From: Portibacter lacus
GTDB lineage: Bacteria; Bacteroidota; Bacteroidia; Chitinophagales; Saprospiraceae
Length of the DNA: 64,000 nucleotides
NCBI RefSeq assembly: GCF_021533215.1
Contig: NZ_JAJNKA010000017.1
Coordinates: 1-64,000, forward strand
Reading direction: 5' to 3'
The number at the start of each line of letters is the position of its first letter. Positions within the stretch are counted from its first letter, which is position 1. The notes below the pieces were generated by a model, which worked only from the letters and a program-made list of their open reading frames with translations, ran no database searches and was not told the origin of the DNA. Positions 52,360 through 63,500 of the stretch are shown in pieces. A program made the position numbers and the translations under genes.

Positions 52360-53005
52360 CACTTGTTCGAAAGATTGCTCGGATATTGAAAACGAAAAGC
52401 AATACAACAATTCCTAGCCAGATGTATTTCCATACTGTTGCTGGAAGAATAACCATTGTTTCTGCATAAGCAGCGAGGTCAGAGCTTGGTCCAACATTGA
52501 AATCCTGAATGATGTAGATTATGCTCGCTAATCCAATAAACATTAATACTTCTCGACCAAATTTTGTTTTTAAACCAATAAATCCGAGAACCAAAGCGAA
52601 TAGAATTAAGATACTTGTAGTAAACATTGAATTAAACCAGAAAAATGCGGTGAAGACCATCGCAGCGGATAACAAATATAGCATCGGCTTAATTAGCTTT
52701 TGAGATTTTGTGCCAATGTAAAATAGCAAGTTCCCAAGAATGGCTGAACCAATATAACCGCCCATGATGATAATCGGCCTTACACCTCCTCGCGAGACCG
52801 TGTATCCACTTCCGTCGGCATTAATCTGAACTTGGTCCACGGAACCTCCTGTTAATACAGCTCCTAATGCATGTCCGAATTCATGTAGGAAGGTAACGAG
52901 TAAGGTAACTGGATAGAGAATCTTAGCGCCAATACTCCCTCCGAAATATTTCAACCCTAGGTATAAACCTAGTATTAATAAAACTCTTCCGATCACATTT
53001 TTCAT
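52349..53005 (-). CDS. M50-type membrane metallopeptidase-like protein
   Basis: A 218-residue polytopic membrane protein with the zinc-binding HEFGHALGAVLTGG at residues 41-54, typical of M50B-like proteins (a fold related to SpoIVFB/RseP). The helix pattern continues with IIIMGGYIGSAILGNLLF near 80-97 and four more hydrophobic stretches. Such proteins can cleave membrane-bound substrates, but many members are of unknown role. It overlaps the DUF1801 gene. Confidence 0.82.
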   Translation of the reverse strand: MKNVIGRVLLILGLYLGLKYFGGSIGAKILYPVTLLVTFLHEFGHALGAVLTGGSVDQVQINADGSGYTVSRGGVRPIIIMGGYIGSAILGNLLFYIGTKSQKLIKPMLYLLSAAMVFTAFFWFNSMFTTSILILFALVLGFIGLKTKFGREVLMFIGLASIIYIIQDFNVGPSSDLAAYAETMVILPATVWKYIWLGIVVLLFVFNIRAIFRTSGTA

Positions 53006-53079
53006 ATCTAAGTATTTGCATTTATAATGAACAAATTAAGAATATCGTTCCCAATTTCATATTCTTCTAGATACATTGA

Positions 53080-53087
53080 TATATTTG
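53080..53087 (+). promoter_or_regulatory. -7 box upstream of the M14 peptidase
   Basis: TATATTTG matches TAnnTTTG, 18 bases before the ATG at 53106. No TTG is visible at the usual -33 distance. Confidence 0.4.
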
Positions 53088-53105
53088 TCAGATAAAATTA
53101 AAGAA

Positions 53106-54308
53106 ATGAGATTTATTCTATTGCTATTTGTTATCACATTAACTTCTTGTGTTAGTAAGAAATTGATGAATTATGATTTTCCAAAACCGATCGACACTTC
53201 TAGTAAGCCGATCGATGTGCAAGAAAAAGGAACTTGGACAGAAGGTGGAATCTCCATTTCTAATGAATTCGAAGGTGCAAGAATGAATGGATTTTCTCAA
53301 GAAAATGATTCTACATTTAGAGTAAAAATTACGCCAGAAAATGCACCGATCAACGCAAGTCCGTGGTATGCATTTCGCTTGCAATCTGATACAGAAAGAA
53401 CGATCAAAATCATCATGGATTATGGAACCTACCAGCACCGATACTGGCCTAAATTGAGTACAGACTTAGTTAACTGGGAGCGATTGGATTCAGTAGATTC
53501 TAATTTCGAAGGTGGTCATGCTGTTTTTAGAGTTGATGTTTCTGCGACTCCTTTATATTTCTGTGGACAGGAATTAAGTAATTCAGAGATGGTAGAATCA
53601 TGGTTTGATCAAGTGGTGAAAGATGCGAATCTTCAGAAATTCGAAGTCGGTGAATCTAAATTGGGTCGAAAATTATTCGGGGCGGTTTCAGAACCTGAAG
53701 ATCCAAAAGCAGAAACAATTGTCTTTTTAAGTCGCCAGCATCCACCGGAAGTTTCAGGTTATAAAGCTTTGCAAAGTTACTTAGATGAAGTGTTGAATGA
53801 TACGAAACTTTCTACGGCATTCAGAAAAAAATATAGGATCTTAGTTTATCCACTTTTAAATCCTGATGGTGTGGATATGGGACACTGGAGGCATAATGCA
53901 GGTGGGATAGATCTGAACAGAGACTGGCAGTATTATAGACAACCGGAACCGAATCAGATCGCGAATCATATCGTGAACTATGTGAACAAAAAGAAATCAG
54001 ATGTGATTTTAGGAATTGATTTTCATTCTACACAAGAGGATGTTTATTATACTTATCCAGATGAGCATGAACATCTTATGAATTTTCGGAATTATTGGGT
54101 AGAATCGATAGAGCAAATTCTAGGTGAAGGAAAAGCTTACGAAGATCCAGATCCATTAGAAAGTCCAGTTTCTAAGGGCTGGTTTATTGTTCAATTTGGT
54201 GCGGAGGCAGTGACTTATGAAGTAGGAGATGAAACGCCACGAGATTTCATAGATCTAAAAGCGAGAGTATCTGCTAGAGAAATGATGAAGTTGTTGATTA
54301 TGCGTTAG
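53106..54308 (+). CDS. M14-family zinc carboxypeptidase, lipoprotein
   Basis: A 400-residue exported enzyme. I set the start at ATG 53106 because the first residues MRFILLLFVITLTSC are a lipoprotein signal; the frame begins 30 bases upstream. An N-terminal beta domain (about 30-165) precedes the M14 fold. The first zinc ligands are His and Glu in SRQHPPEVSGYKAL near 222, substrate-binding NPDGVDMGHWRHNAGGIDLN with the NR pair, the third His in GIDFHSTQEDVYYTYP, and the catalytic Glu in VTYEVGDETP. It probably trims peptides or peptidoglycan at the cell surface. Confidence 0.9.
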   Translation: MRFILLLFVITLTSCVSKKLMNYDFPKPIDTSSKPIDVQEKGTWTEGGISISNEFEGARMNGFSQENDSTFRVKITPENAPINASPWYAFRLQSDTERTIKIIMDYGTYQHRYWPKLSTDLVNWERLDSVDSNFEGGHAVFRVDVSATPLYFCGQELSNSEMVESWFDQVVKDANLQKFEVGESKLGRKLFGAVSEPEDPKAETIVFLSRQHPPEVSGYKALQSYLDEVLNDTKLSTAFRKKYRILVYPLLNPDGVDMGHWRHNAGGIDLNRDWQYYRQPEPNQIANHIVNYVNKKKSDVILGIDFHSTQEDVYYTYPDEHEHLMNFRNYWVESIEQILGEGKAYEDPDPLESPVSKGWFIVQFGAEAVTYEVGDETPRDFIDLKARVSAREMMKLLIMR

Positions 54309-54344
54309 TAGGTCAATTTTAAAATGGTCATTAGAACTCATTGC

Positions 54345-55604
54345 TTATCGGAGGATAGAGATATTGCCGGATTTAGAATATTTTTGGACACCGGATTTTT
54401 CCGCTACTTCACAGTACACATAATACAGGAAATCACCAGAAAGAAATTGATGATTAGAATGTTCTCCTTTCCACCTGTCATTAATATCGTTGCTGCGAAA
54501 TACTCGATTTCCCCATCGATCAAAGACCTCTAATTTGTATTCAAGGATTGGCTTATCGGCAGGAATGAAAACTTCGAACTCATCATTAATTCCATCGTTA
54601 TTAGGTGAAAAAACATTGGGAATGAAAAATGGAAACTCCTTATTCTCAGCAATAACTTCCAGTAAAATCATTATCGATCCGCAATCAAAAATCGCTTCTA
54701 TGGTATAATCGCCTGGTTCAGCAATGGATCTTCTGGAACCTATATATCCATCTTCCCATTGCATGGTTGCATTATTAATGATCGGTAATTCAATTTCTTC
54801 AGGTAGGTAAATATCGAGTTTCTGTCCGTTTGCTAAGTATTTAATTACTTCTATTTCACTTGCTAGGGTATCCACGATGATATCATCGAATTCATAATAG
54901 TATGAATAAAAAGTGCCTTTAGTATCGTCGGCCGCGCATTCTGGAAATGTCCCAAAATTACCCAGAGGCATAATGACTGCTAAGTAAGAAGCCTCATCCA
55001 CGGGCGTGAAACAGGTGCCAACGACAAACCAATCATCCGAAACCTTATCGCTTTGGAGTAATGGAGACTCTACAATATTAGCTAAAGTGCCGTTAGCACT
55101 AGCTGAGCCATTAGAGAAATTATTGTCAATCTTAATAGAATCAGTATGGGTATAGATTTCAATTTTCTTTTCTGGAGTCAATGGGCAGTCAATGGTAGAA
55201 TTAGGGAAGCCTTGGTAGAATCCTTTATTTCTTACGTTCATCGAAATGTAATAAGTCTTTTGCGGATCTAGTGAATGTGCGAGTTTAGAGGCAACACCTT
55301 CGCTAATGTAGGATTGGTTAGAATTCACTCTGCATCTTAATCCAATAAAGTTTTGGCCATCTGATGCTTTTGCGTTTTTACTCCAAAATATTTCCTCGAA
55401 TTCTGGGAGATTACAATTGTTACTAAATAAATCAGGAGTCCCTTGAATGGTGTACCATAAGACGGATTCATTGAATCCAAGTTCAGGACTGACACAGGAA
55501 GAATTATTGATTAATTCAAAACTGCCATCGGACAGTAAGTTTTGAGCATAGATTGAGGTAGAGATGATAGTGCAGCATAATGATATTATAATCTGTTTTA
55601 TCAA
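54345..55604 (-). CDS. T9SS type B sorting-domain protein (gliding-motility C-terminal domain)
   Basis: A 419-residue exported protein (signal IISLCCTIISTSIYAQ) that starts at TTG directly after the stop of the CRTAC1 gene. Residues about 20-240 form a domain common in Bacteroidota surface proteins (LLSDGSFELINNSSCVSPEL, then YYISMNVRNKGFYQG), probably carbohydrate-binding-like. The last 90 residues are the CHU_C/gliding-motility sorting domain (IPNVFSPNNDGINDEFEVF; VFDRWGNRVFRS), which directs export by T9SS. It closes the SusC/D-led gene line. Confidence 0.88.
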   Translation of the reverse strand: MIKQIIISLCCTIISTSIYAQNLLSDGSFELINNSSCVSPELGFNESVLWYTIQGTPDLFSNNCNLPEFEEIFWSKNAKASDGQNFIGLRCRVNSNQSYISEGVASKLAHSLDPQKTYYISMNVRNKGFYQGFPNSTIDCPLTPEKKIEIYTHTDSIKIDNNFSNGSASANGTLANIVESPLLQSDKVSDDWFVVGTCFTPVDEASYLAVIMPLGNFGTFPECAADDTKGTFYSYYYEFDDIIVDTLASEIEVIKYLANGQKLDIYLPEEIELPIINNATMQWEDGYIGSRRSIAEPGDYTIEAIFDCGSIMILLEVIAENKEFPFFIPNVFSPNNDGINDEFEVFIPADKPILEYKLEVFDRWGNRVFRSNDINDRWKGEHSNHQFLSGDFLYYVYCEVAEKSGVQKYSKSGNISILR

Positions 55605-57503
55605 TTATATCTTTACTGTTTTTTGAGTTATAATTTCACCTGCACCGCTAAGTCTGAAAAAGTAAACTCCGCTTGGTAAGTTCTGAGAGATCCGTTTAGA
55701 AAGGATACCTACACTACCTTGTTCTTCATCCATTAAAGTTTCTATCAGCATGCCTTGTGCATTAAACAATTCTATTTTGGCAGGACCTGATGCTGGTAAT
55801 TCATATTCTATAACGACCTCCTCGGAAAATGCTCCTGGCGTAACAAGCAAGTTAAGTGCAGTTTCCAAATTGTTTTCATCAACTTCTTCTTTTATCACGA
55901 TACGTTGGTTCGCTGCTACATTGGTAAGCGTCTGACTTTTGCCACCAAGCCAATGAACCGTTACATTAGAAATATTTTCTAAGTCACCTAATCCGAAATG
56001 AGCTATGGTTGTGTTTTGTGATAAATGACTAGCTCCGCCTTCTATTTCTCTTATTAAAATGAGATCATCCGCAACGATTTCAATTTTCGAACCTAGACCA
56101 TTCAGCTCTGACTTAACACCTTCTAACTCAATTTGTAACCAATTGCCATTAGAGGCATCATTTCTGAACAATAAACACCTAGCTTCGGGAAGTGTGCCAT
56201 TAAGATCTGTATTTTGCCTAGGCGCTTGATTGACTACAAATAAGTCTAGATCGCCGTCATTATCATAATCGAAAACAACAGAACCTCTACCGATTCTTAC
56301 GTCGAAGAGATTCATTTCTTGTGCTACTTCTTTAAATTTGCCATTATCATTTCTGAAAAACAGATTTGGATTTAAGCGGATTGTTGGATTCAAAGCTCCA
56401 TTACAAACGAAAAGATCCACATCCATATCATGATCGAAGTCGAAAAAGTTAGCTCCCCAGCTTATCGGTGGTCCGGTATAGGATTCGTGAAATATGGTTG
56501 GAATTGCTACACCAGCAGAAACGGTCTTATCATCGAAGCCGTCGCCATTTTTTCTATTGTATACGAGGACACTAGTGGATAAATTAGTAATGAAGTAGTC
56601 CATCCAGCCATCCATATTGACATCAGCGCCTGTGATGCCCATGGCGTTCATCCCGTAATTTAGCTGAAGATTAAGACTCCTTTCTTTGAAACGATTCTTA
56701 GGATAATCATTTCGATAGAGTCGGTTCGGTGTTTTTTTGAAACCGAAATCATTCACAATGTGTAAGTCTAGATCTTTATCATTGTCATAGTCAGAAAATA
56801 GACCTTGAAAACCGAAAGCATAATGATTCATGTTGTAAACCTCAGAGACTTCGATAAATTTTCCTCCTCCATTATTTAAAAAAAGGTAGTCATTAGAAGG
56901 TACAAAAGAATTCGTGATGGTTGATTCATTGTAGATCGAAATCCCGATCGGAGATGATGAAAAATAATTAGCGATAAACAAATCAGGGTAGCCATCTAAG
57001 TTAATATCTCCGAATGTCGCTCCAGTACTATTATTTCTAAATTTATCTAATCCCCATTCTTTCGTTTCGTCCTTGAATGTACCATCCTGTTGATTAATAA
57101 AGAGCAGATTAGGTGCAGATTTTCTGTCTTCCGACATATAGTTAAAGGTAGTAATTAATAAATCTTTGTACCCATCTCTGTTAACATCTGCTGCGGAAAC
57201 TCCCTGCGTATTAGTCCCAATTGTGGAATCGAACCCGCTATTGCTAAAGACATTGGTGAAAGTCCCGTCACCGTTATTTCTGAATAACGCATCTTCGGCA
57301 GCACCACCAGTAATATAAATATCTTCATAACCGTCTTTGTCAAAATCGATAACCGCTGCTCCACCTCCGAAAGTTGCTTGGTCAATGATAAAAGCATGGT
57401 TAATCCCAGCTTCTTCTGAAACTTCTGTAAAAACTTTTTGAGCATGAGTAGTTACTTGCAGAAAACACACAACTGTTAAGCATATATATTTAAGCTGTTT
57501 CAT
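55605..57503 (-). CDS. CRTAC1-like protein: FG-GAP repeats, ASPIC/UnbV domain, T9SS domain
   Basis: About 632 residues. I favour ATG 57503 (MKQLKYICLTVVCFLQVTTH, then AQ, a good signal) over 57518. Seven or more FG-GAP/VCBS repeats with Ca2+-loop motifs (DFDKDGYEDIYITGG; DVNRDGYKDLLITTF; DYDNDKDLDLHIVND) build a beta-propeller. An ASPIC/UnbV domain follows (GVKSELNGLGSKIEI, then HFGLGDLENISNVTVHWLGG), and the last 75 residues form a type A T9SS sorting domain (VVIEYELPASGPAKIELFNA). Such proteins are often encoded beside SusC/SusD and bind or adhere to substrates. Confidence 0.92.
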   Translation of the reverse strand: MKQLKYICLTVVCFLQVTTHAQKVFTEVSEEAGINHAFIIDQATFGGGAAVIDFDKDGYEDIYITGGAAEDALFRNNGDGTFTNVFSNSGFDSTIGTNTQGVSAADVNRDGYKDLLITTFNYMSEDRKSAPNLLFINQQDGTFKDETKEWGLDKFRNNSTGATFGDINLDGYPDLFIANYFSSSPIGISIYNESTITNSFVPSNDYLFLNNGGGKFIEVSEVYNMNHYAFGFQGLFSDYDNDKDLDLHIVNDFGFKKTPNRLYRNDYPKNRFKERSLNLQLNYGMNAMGITGADVNMDGWMDYFITNLSTSVLVYNRKNGDGFDDKTVSAGVAIPTIFHESYTGPPISWGANFFDFDHDMDVDLFVCNGALNPTIRLNPNLFFRNDNGKFKEVAQEMNLFDVRIGRGSVVFDYDNDGDLDLFVVNQAPRQNTDLNGTLPEARCLLFRNDASNGNWLQIELEGVKSELNGLGSKIEIVADDLILIREIEGGASHLSQNTTIAHFGLGDLENISNVTVHWLGGKSQTLTNVAANQRIVIKEEVDENNLETALNLLVTPGAFSEEVVIEYELPASGPAKIELFNAQGMLIETLMDEEQGSVGILSKRISQNLPSGVYFFRLSGAGEIITQKTVKI

Positions 57504-57508
57504 ATTTT

Positions 57509-58876
57509 TTATTTGCATCCAAGATCTATCATGGATTGTTCATCACTATTAGGAAAACAATTTCCAGAGGGTAGGTTTTCGGGGCTGTACCTCATTAAAT
57601 TGGGATCGTGTAGACTTTCTTCAATAAAGTCAGCGATGAGATTAATTTCATCTGTTGTTAATCCTTTGGGTTGAAAGCCTGGATAAATATGTTCTTTAGG
57701 GACAACAGGATTTTCAACTATTCCATTGTTTTTATAGGTAATAATGTCCTTAATACTTTCAAAGCTCCCTCCATGCCCATAAAAAGGTGAATCCTTTAAG
57801 TTGTAGAGTTGTGGTACTTTGAACTTATATAAATCTTCAGTTTTTCCTGTGAATCCTCCTCTGCCTTCAGCAGAAGTAAAGAAGTCTTGGGCTACGGTTT
57901 GCGCAACATCATCTCCCTTAAGATCATGCATTCCTAAAGCATAGAATTCCATAGTGTTGAGTGCCGGACCTGTATGGCATTTCACACAATTAGCTTTTCC
58001 GAAAAATAAGATAGCACCCTTTTTTTGATCTTCCGTCATGGCATTTTGATCTCCTTTGAGCCAAGATTGAAACGGTGCCTGATCAGCTAATACAACTCTT
58101 TCATAGGCAGCGATTGCTAGTCCAGTGATTGTATCATTATATCTATTTTTAGGGTCAATGTCAGGGAAAGCTTCGTCGAATAATTCCTTATATCCAAGAT
58201 TTTCTATTAATTCTTTTGAGACGTGCATTCTATGAATTTTTAATCCTGCGATGGCTTGAGATTCTAACCCTTCAAATCCTAGGAAGTTTATTTCTTTCGG
58301 GCTTCGTAAAGCCCATGCATCTTCTGTACCTTTGTTTACTCCAGTTCCACCGAACTGACCATTCCATATGATCGCTTCCTGATATCCAGAATTTACGATC
58401 GACATCGTTCGGATAGGTTGAATATCAAGAAAGTCAAATCCATATTCTGTGTCGATAACCCTAGCTTCTCCATTTTGACCGAACCCAATTCCGCCTTCTC
58501 CGATAGATTGTTTGATTCCTGCCTGAAAGCCTGCTCTGACATGATGACAACTTGCGCATGAATAGGATTGTCTATTAATTTGATTCTTGGGATTCGTACC
58601 AAGACCAGTTTCGTGAAAAAGAAATTTGCCAAGTTCTATCTTAGAGGGAGTTAGTTTGTTCTTAGGATCTTCTGGAATTGCATTTAAGTCTTGACTGTTT
58701 GGTAGTTCGAAGTAAGAAAGGCCTTCGTTATTGGCAGCAGTTAAGAGTAGATCAGTTAATTCTTCATCTGGAGTGCTATAGAATTTCGGTTCTTCTTCAA
58801 TGCTTATCGGTGATTTGTCACATGAGAATAGAATCAAAGTAAATGCAAAGAGGAAAATTATTTTGCTATGTTTCAT
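57509..58876 (-). CDS. Diheme cytochrome c peroxidase-like lipoprotein
   Basis: About 455 residues from the preferred start at 58876 (a good lipoprotein signal, IIFLFAFTLILFSC, then DKS). Two heme sites are visible: CASCHHVRAGFQAG near residue 107 and CVKCHTGPALNTMEF near 290. It is longer than standard cytochrome c peroxidases, mostly from a long segment between the hemes (FGFDFLDIQPIRTMSIV-type region). It is a second diheme enzyme in this window. It lies between the SusC/D terminator and the CRTAC1 gene and may oxidise a partner protein rather than H2O2 (inference). Confidence 0.85.
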   Translation of the reverse strand: MKHSKIIFLFAFTLILFSCDKSPISIEEEPKFYSTPDEELTDLLLTAANNEGLSYFELPNSQDLNAIPEDPKNKLTPSKIELGKFLFHETGLGTNPKNQINRQSYSCASCHHVRAGFQAGIKQSIGEGGIGFGQNGEARVIDTEYGFDFLDIQPIRTMSIVNSGYQEAIIWNGQFGGTGVNKGTEDAWALRSPKEINFLGFEGLESQAIAGLKIHRMHVSKELIENLGYKELFDEAFPDIDPKNRYNDTITGLAIAAYERVVLADQAPFQSWLKGDQNAMTEDQKKGAILFFGKANCVKCHTGPALNTMEFYALGMHDLKGDDVAQTVAQDFFTSAEGRGGFTGKTEDLYKFKVPQLYNLKDSPFYGHGGSFESIKDIITYKNNGIVENPVVPKEHIYPGFQPKGLTTDEINLIADFIEESLHDPNLMRYSPENLPSGNCFPNSDEQSMIDLGCK

Positions 58877-58911
58877 ACTTAAATAATACTTCATTCTTAT
58901 AAAGAAAAATA

Positions 58912-58941
58912 GTAGAACACTCCAGTTAAGGAGTGCTCTAC
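58912..58941 (-). terminator. Terminator after susD
   Basis: On the minus strand GTAGAGCACTCC pairs with GGAGTGTTCTAC (one G-T) around six bases, followed by TATTTTTC. It separates susCD from the peroxidase gene, so expression of the downstream genes needs read-through or another promoter. Confidence 0.88.
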
Positions 58942-58963
58942 TTCAAATTGTTTACTTATTTTT

Positions 58964-60532
58964 TTAGTATCCTGGGTTTTGCGTTAAGTTAGGATTCAGG
59001 TCTAATTCTTTTTGCGGAATTGGCCATAAAGTATGTTTTGCTGGATCAAATACTCTATCATCTAAAGATTCTCCGAATAGCGTAACGATAGGGATAATAT
59101 CAGCAGCTTTTCCCCATCTAATTAGATCAAAATATCTTGTTCCTTCCCATGGAAATTCAACATGACGTTCATGGTGAATTACTTCTCTCATTTCATCTTT
59201 GCTTAATCCAGATTCTATTGCTGGTAATCCTGCTCTTGTGACTACCTGATTAAGAGCAGCATAAACGTCTTCTGTTGGGCCATTTAATTCATTCATAGAT
59301 TCTGCATAGATCATTAAGATATCTGCATATCTGTAAAGAATAAGATTAGTTTCATTGCAAGAACATCCATCTTCTCCGATGGTTGCTGCAGGATCTACCC
59401 ATTTTCTAATTGCGAAGAAAGGACTGAATCCAGATAATGCAGAATCAAATACCTTACCTCTCCACATCGATACTCCTGGTATTAGTAGATTAGCATATAA
59501 TCTTTCTTCTCTGTTTTCATAAGGATTATCAGCATCGAATAATGGAGATTCATCTGAAGGAAGTCCATCTTTCATATAGAAGGCATTTGCTAATTGGTCA
59601 GTAGGTGTGTTGGAACCCCAGCCACTTCCAGGTGTTCCTTCAGGTCCTGGTGCAAGTGCAACTTGTAAGTAGTTTCCTTCTCCTTGTGTACCTCCTGTAA
59701 ATTGTACATCAAATAAAACTTCTTTATTGTTTTCATTAGTAGGGCTGAAAACATCCGCATAATTATCTACTAAGCCAATAAGGTCAGGGTTAGCAGCAGA
59801 CATATCCATAATCTTTTTAGCTTCTGCAGCAGCGCCAGCCCAATCTTTATTGTACATTTTTAGTCTTGCTTTTACTGCAATTGCTGACTGTTTAGTCGGC
59901 CGGCCAATGTCCCCATTTGTAGGAGTTGTGCCTAAATTAGCTTCCGCGAAATCTAAGTCACTATAGATTTGTGCGAGTACTTCAGATTTAGGAGTTCTAG
60001 TTGCTGCTAGTCCTTCTTCTCTAGTTAATACTTTAAGAACTAAAGGTACGTCACCGAATAAATTGACCATTTCTTGGTAAATTAATGACCTCAGAAATCT
60101 TACTTCAGCAATGTAAAGTGTTTCAGTTGCTGGGTCTAAATTGACATTACCAATATTTTCAAGAACTGAATTTGCTCTGAAAATGCCTTCGTAACCGAAA
60201 TCCCACTTATTATTGATGATTCCACCTGTTCCGGCATTATGTGTTCCTTCCGCTATGGTCGAAAATTGACCTTCCCATGGACAGCAGCCTACACCATTAT
60301 CTGTCAGGATGTCAAAATTGTGGTTGTACCAATAGAAAGCTCCTCCCCAGATATCTCCTTGAAAAACGTCGTAGATCCCATTAATGGCTCTTACCACATC
60401 CTCAGATGTCTCGAAAAAACCTTCTACACTACCTTGATCTAAAGGTGTTTTCTGAAGAAAATCTTTATCGCATGATGAAAAACTGAGCATTAATACCGCA
60501 CAAAAAATACTGATTTTATATATATATTTCAT
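58964..60532 (-). CDS. SusD/RagB family outer-membrane lipoprotein
   Basis: A 522-residue surface lipoprotein (signal FCAVLMLSFSSC, then DKDFLQKTPLDQGSVEGFF). TPR-like helices of the SusD fold are seen (EDVVRAINGIYDVFQG; ETLYIAEVRFLRSLIYQEMV; NLFGDVPLVLK), and the C-terminal RagB part holds ILYRYADILMIYAESMNELN and EFPWEGTRYFDLIRWGK. It forms the lid that captures glycans or peptides for SusC. No glycoside hydrolase is encoded nearby. Confidence 0.96.
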   Translation of the reverse strand: MKYIYKISIFCAVLMLSFSSCDKDFLQKTPLDQGSVEGFFETSEDVVRAINGIYDVFQGDIWGGAFYWYNHNFDILTDNGVGCCPWEGQFSTIAEGTHNAGTGGIINNKWDFGYEGIFRANSVLENIGNVNLDPATETLYIAEVRFLRSLIYQEMVNLFGDVPLVLKVLTREEGLAATRTPKSEVLAQIYSDLDFAEANLGTTPTNGDIGRPTKQSAIAVKARLKMYNKDWAGAAAEAKKIMDMSAANPDLIGLVDNYADVFSPTNENNKEVLFDVQFTGGTQGEGNYLQVALAPGPEGTPGSGWGSNTPTDQLANAFYMKDGLPSDESPLFDADNPYENREERLYANLLIPGVSMWRGKVFDSALSGFSPFFAIRKWVDPAATIGEDGCSCNETNLILYRYADILMIYAESMNELNGPTEDVYAALNQVVTRAGLPAIESGLSKDEMREVIHHERHVEFPWEGTRYFDLIRWGKAADIIPIVTLFGESLDDRVFDPAKHTLWPIPQKELDLNPNLTQNPGY

Positions 60533-60571
60533 TGTCTTTTCTTTATTATTATTTAATGATAGAAGCGTTTC

Positions 60572-63500
60572 CTAGAATCTTACATTCACACCACCAGTTA
60601 TTATTCTTAGCTGTGGATAAACTGCTGTACCGTTCGTATTTCTTGCTTCTTGTTCTGGATCAAATCCTATAAAGTTAGTCCAAGTTAATAGATTAGTTGC
60701 ATTCACATATATCCTTAGGCTATTTACGAAGCTTTTTTCAACTAAATTTTTTGGAAGCTTATAACCTATCTGTAAATTTTTAAGTCTGAAATAACTTCTA
60801 TCGTTCATAAACCATGAGTGATTTACGTTATTGTTAATTCCACCTTGTGCTATTCTTATTTTAGGAAGGCTAGCATCTGTATTTTCCGGCGTCCAACTAT
60901 CTCTCCAGATTGTCGAAGCACCTCCACTATTTGCAAACGGAGCATAAAATCTAGCCGTTTCAAATGTTTGTGCGTCAGCGATTCCTTGGAAGATTGCAGC
61001 TATATCAAAGTTGCCGACATCTATTCCCATATTAATACCGTATAACCATGTTGGATTATCTTGACCCAGTACATGTCTATCTTCTTCTGTGATTTTTCCA
61101 TCATTATTGTAATCCTCATATTGTAGATCTCCTGGAGTCGGAGTTCCGTATATAGATTGATCAGGTGCGTTTTCGATGTCAGCAGCAGTTTGGAAAATGC
61201 CAATTGCATTTAAACCGTAAAGCGCATTAATCGGTTGCCCTCTTTGTATAATGAAAGCACCATCGATTACCCGATCATTTTCACCAGCTAAACTCGGATC
61301 AATGCTTAATACTTCACTTTTCACATGAGTAACATTCCCACCGATACTAAATCCAACTTTACCAAATTGTTCTCTATAGTTAAGAGAACCTTCCCATCCT
61401 GTATTTCTAACTTCTGCAATGTTTACCGTAGTAGGTGTTCGAACCCCTGTAACACCAGGATTGCTTTGATCGTATAGAATGTCAGAAGCATTTCTAATGA
61501 AGTAGTCACCTTCTAGACTTATTTTACCATTTAACAAAGATAAGTTAACTCCTATGTCAGTTTGTGTTGTGGTTTCCCATTTAATATCTGGATTTCCAAG
61601 TGACGTCTGAGCTGCTGCTCCAACAATAGTACCACCGAAGTTATAAGCAGGACTGAAAGAAACAGAAGATGCAAACGGATAGTTTCCGATGTTTTGATTC
61701 CCAAGTTGGCCCCAAGAAGCTCTTATTTTAAAGAAGTCGATCACGTTTGAGTTGAAGAAATCCTCTTCTGATATCACCCAACCAGCAGAGAAAGATGGAA
61801 ATGTAGCCCATCTGTTATTTGCTCCGAATCTTGATGAGCCGTCTCTTCTGACATTCATTTCCAGCAAGTATTTGTTTTTGAAATCATAGTTAATTCTTCC
61901 GAAAAGCGACCTGATGGCCCATTGACCAGCAAAATCACTGTTAGTAGATGATTCTGGATTACCTGTAACCAATGCAGGTAAAGAATTACTTGGAAGTTCA
62001 CTTCTTGTTGCTGAAAATCCTTTATCGTCAAAGCTTTCTTGATTCGCTCCTAGGATAAATTTCATATTGTTATTGCCGAATGATTTTTCATAGGTTGCTT
62101 GTAACCAAGAAGTGAGCTGAAGGCGTTCTCTGAACGATAAATTTAGTTCTCTATTTTCTAACCAAACCAATCCTAATTCTCCAGTTTCATGATCAAATGT
62201 TTCTACTCTACTATTAAAATTCTGATCGTTATTTTGTCTGAAATTAGCGGCAAAAGTTCCACGAATTTTAAGGTTGTCTATTGGTTCGTATTCTGCGTAA
62301 AAATTTCCTAAAAAGAAATTTTCTTTTAATAATCTGTTTAATGCTTGAACTTCAGCTAAGATATTAGGTGTAGATAATTCAATTGCATCAATGTCTCTTG
62401 CTCTATCAGCAATTCTTCCTTGACTATCATAGGCTGGAAAATTAGGTCCTAATCTGGTAGTTCTTGCGAGTACACCACCATCTTGGCCTACGTTATCGAG
62501 GTCGGAAACTTGTCTGCTAACATAAAAGCTTCCTCCCATCCCAAATCTGCTAGTCACTTTTGTATCCAGATTTAATCTCGCATTATATCGCTGAGTTCCT
62601 TGAACGCCAGTAACAACGCCTTGGTTTTCTAAGTAGCCTAATGATATATTAAAGTTAGTCTTATCACTTCCTCCACTTGCAGATAAACTATGCTGCTGTA
62701 TTCTTCCTGGCTTTAGAATTGCCTCAAACCAGTTTGTGTTAGGTGCTCCTGATCCAGAATATTTGTTAATGATATCAGCAGGATATAATTCCTGATTTCC
62801 AGAATTTACATCTGCTCTATTTCTTAACTTCATAAATTCTTCCGAATTCCAGATATAATCTGGAGTTGAGTTTACTTCAGTGCTACCCGCATAACCTGTG
62901 TAGTTAAAAGTCGGCTTACTATTTAGCTTACCTCTTTTAGTTGTGACTAGTACAACACCGTTCGCAGCCCTAGACCCATAAATAGCTGCTGATGCAGCAT
63001 CTTTAAGAACGGTAATGGAAGCAATATCATTCGGATCTACGCTATCAAAAGGAGCTTCGATTCCATCCACAAGGATAAGTGGATTAGGATTGTTCAATGT
63101 ACCGATACCCCGAATTCTTATAGAAGCACCATCTTGTCCCGGTTCTCCTGAATTCTGATTAATCCACACACCACTGACTTGACCTTGTAATGCCTGTGAT
63201 GCACTCGTAATAGGTCTTGCTTCTAAGGTCTCAGCATTTACAACACCGACAGAACCTGTTAGATTTGATTTTTTCTGACTACCATATCCAGTGACGACGA
63301 CTTCGGCAAGCTGGGCGGCATCCAGAGAAAGTAAGGCATTTATTTCAGTCTGACCATTTACTGGTATTTCTTGATCTCTAAATCCAACATAACTGAATAC
63401 AAGCGTTGCGTCTTCTTCAACATTAATATTATAAGATCCATCAATATCGGTTATGGTACCATTGTTTGTGCCTTTTTCCAAGACCGTAGCACCGATTAAC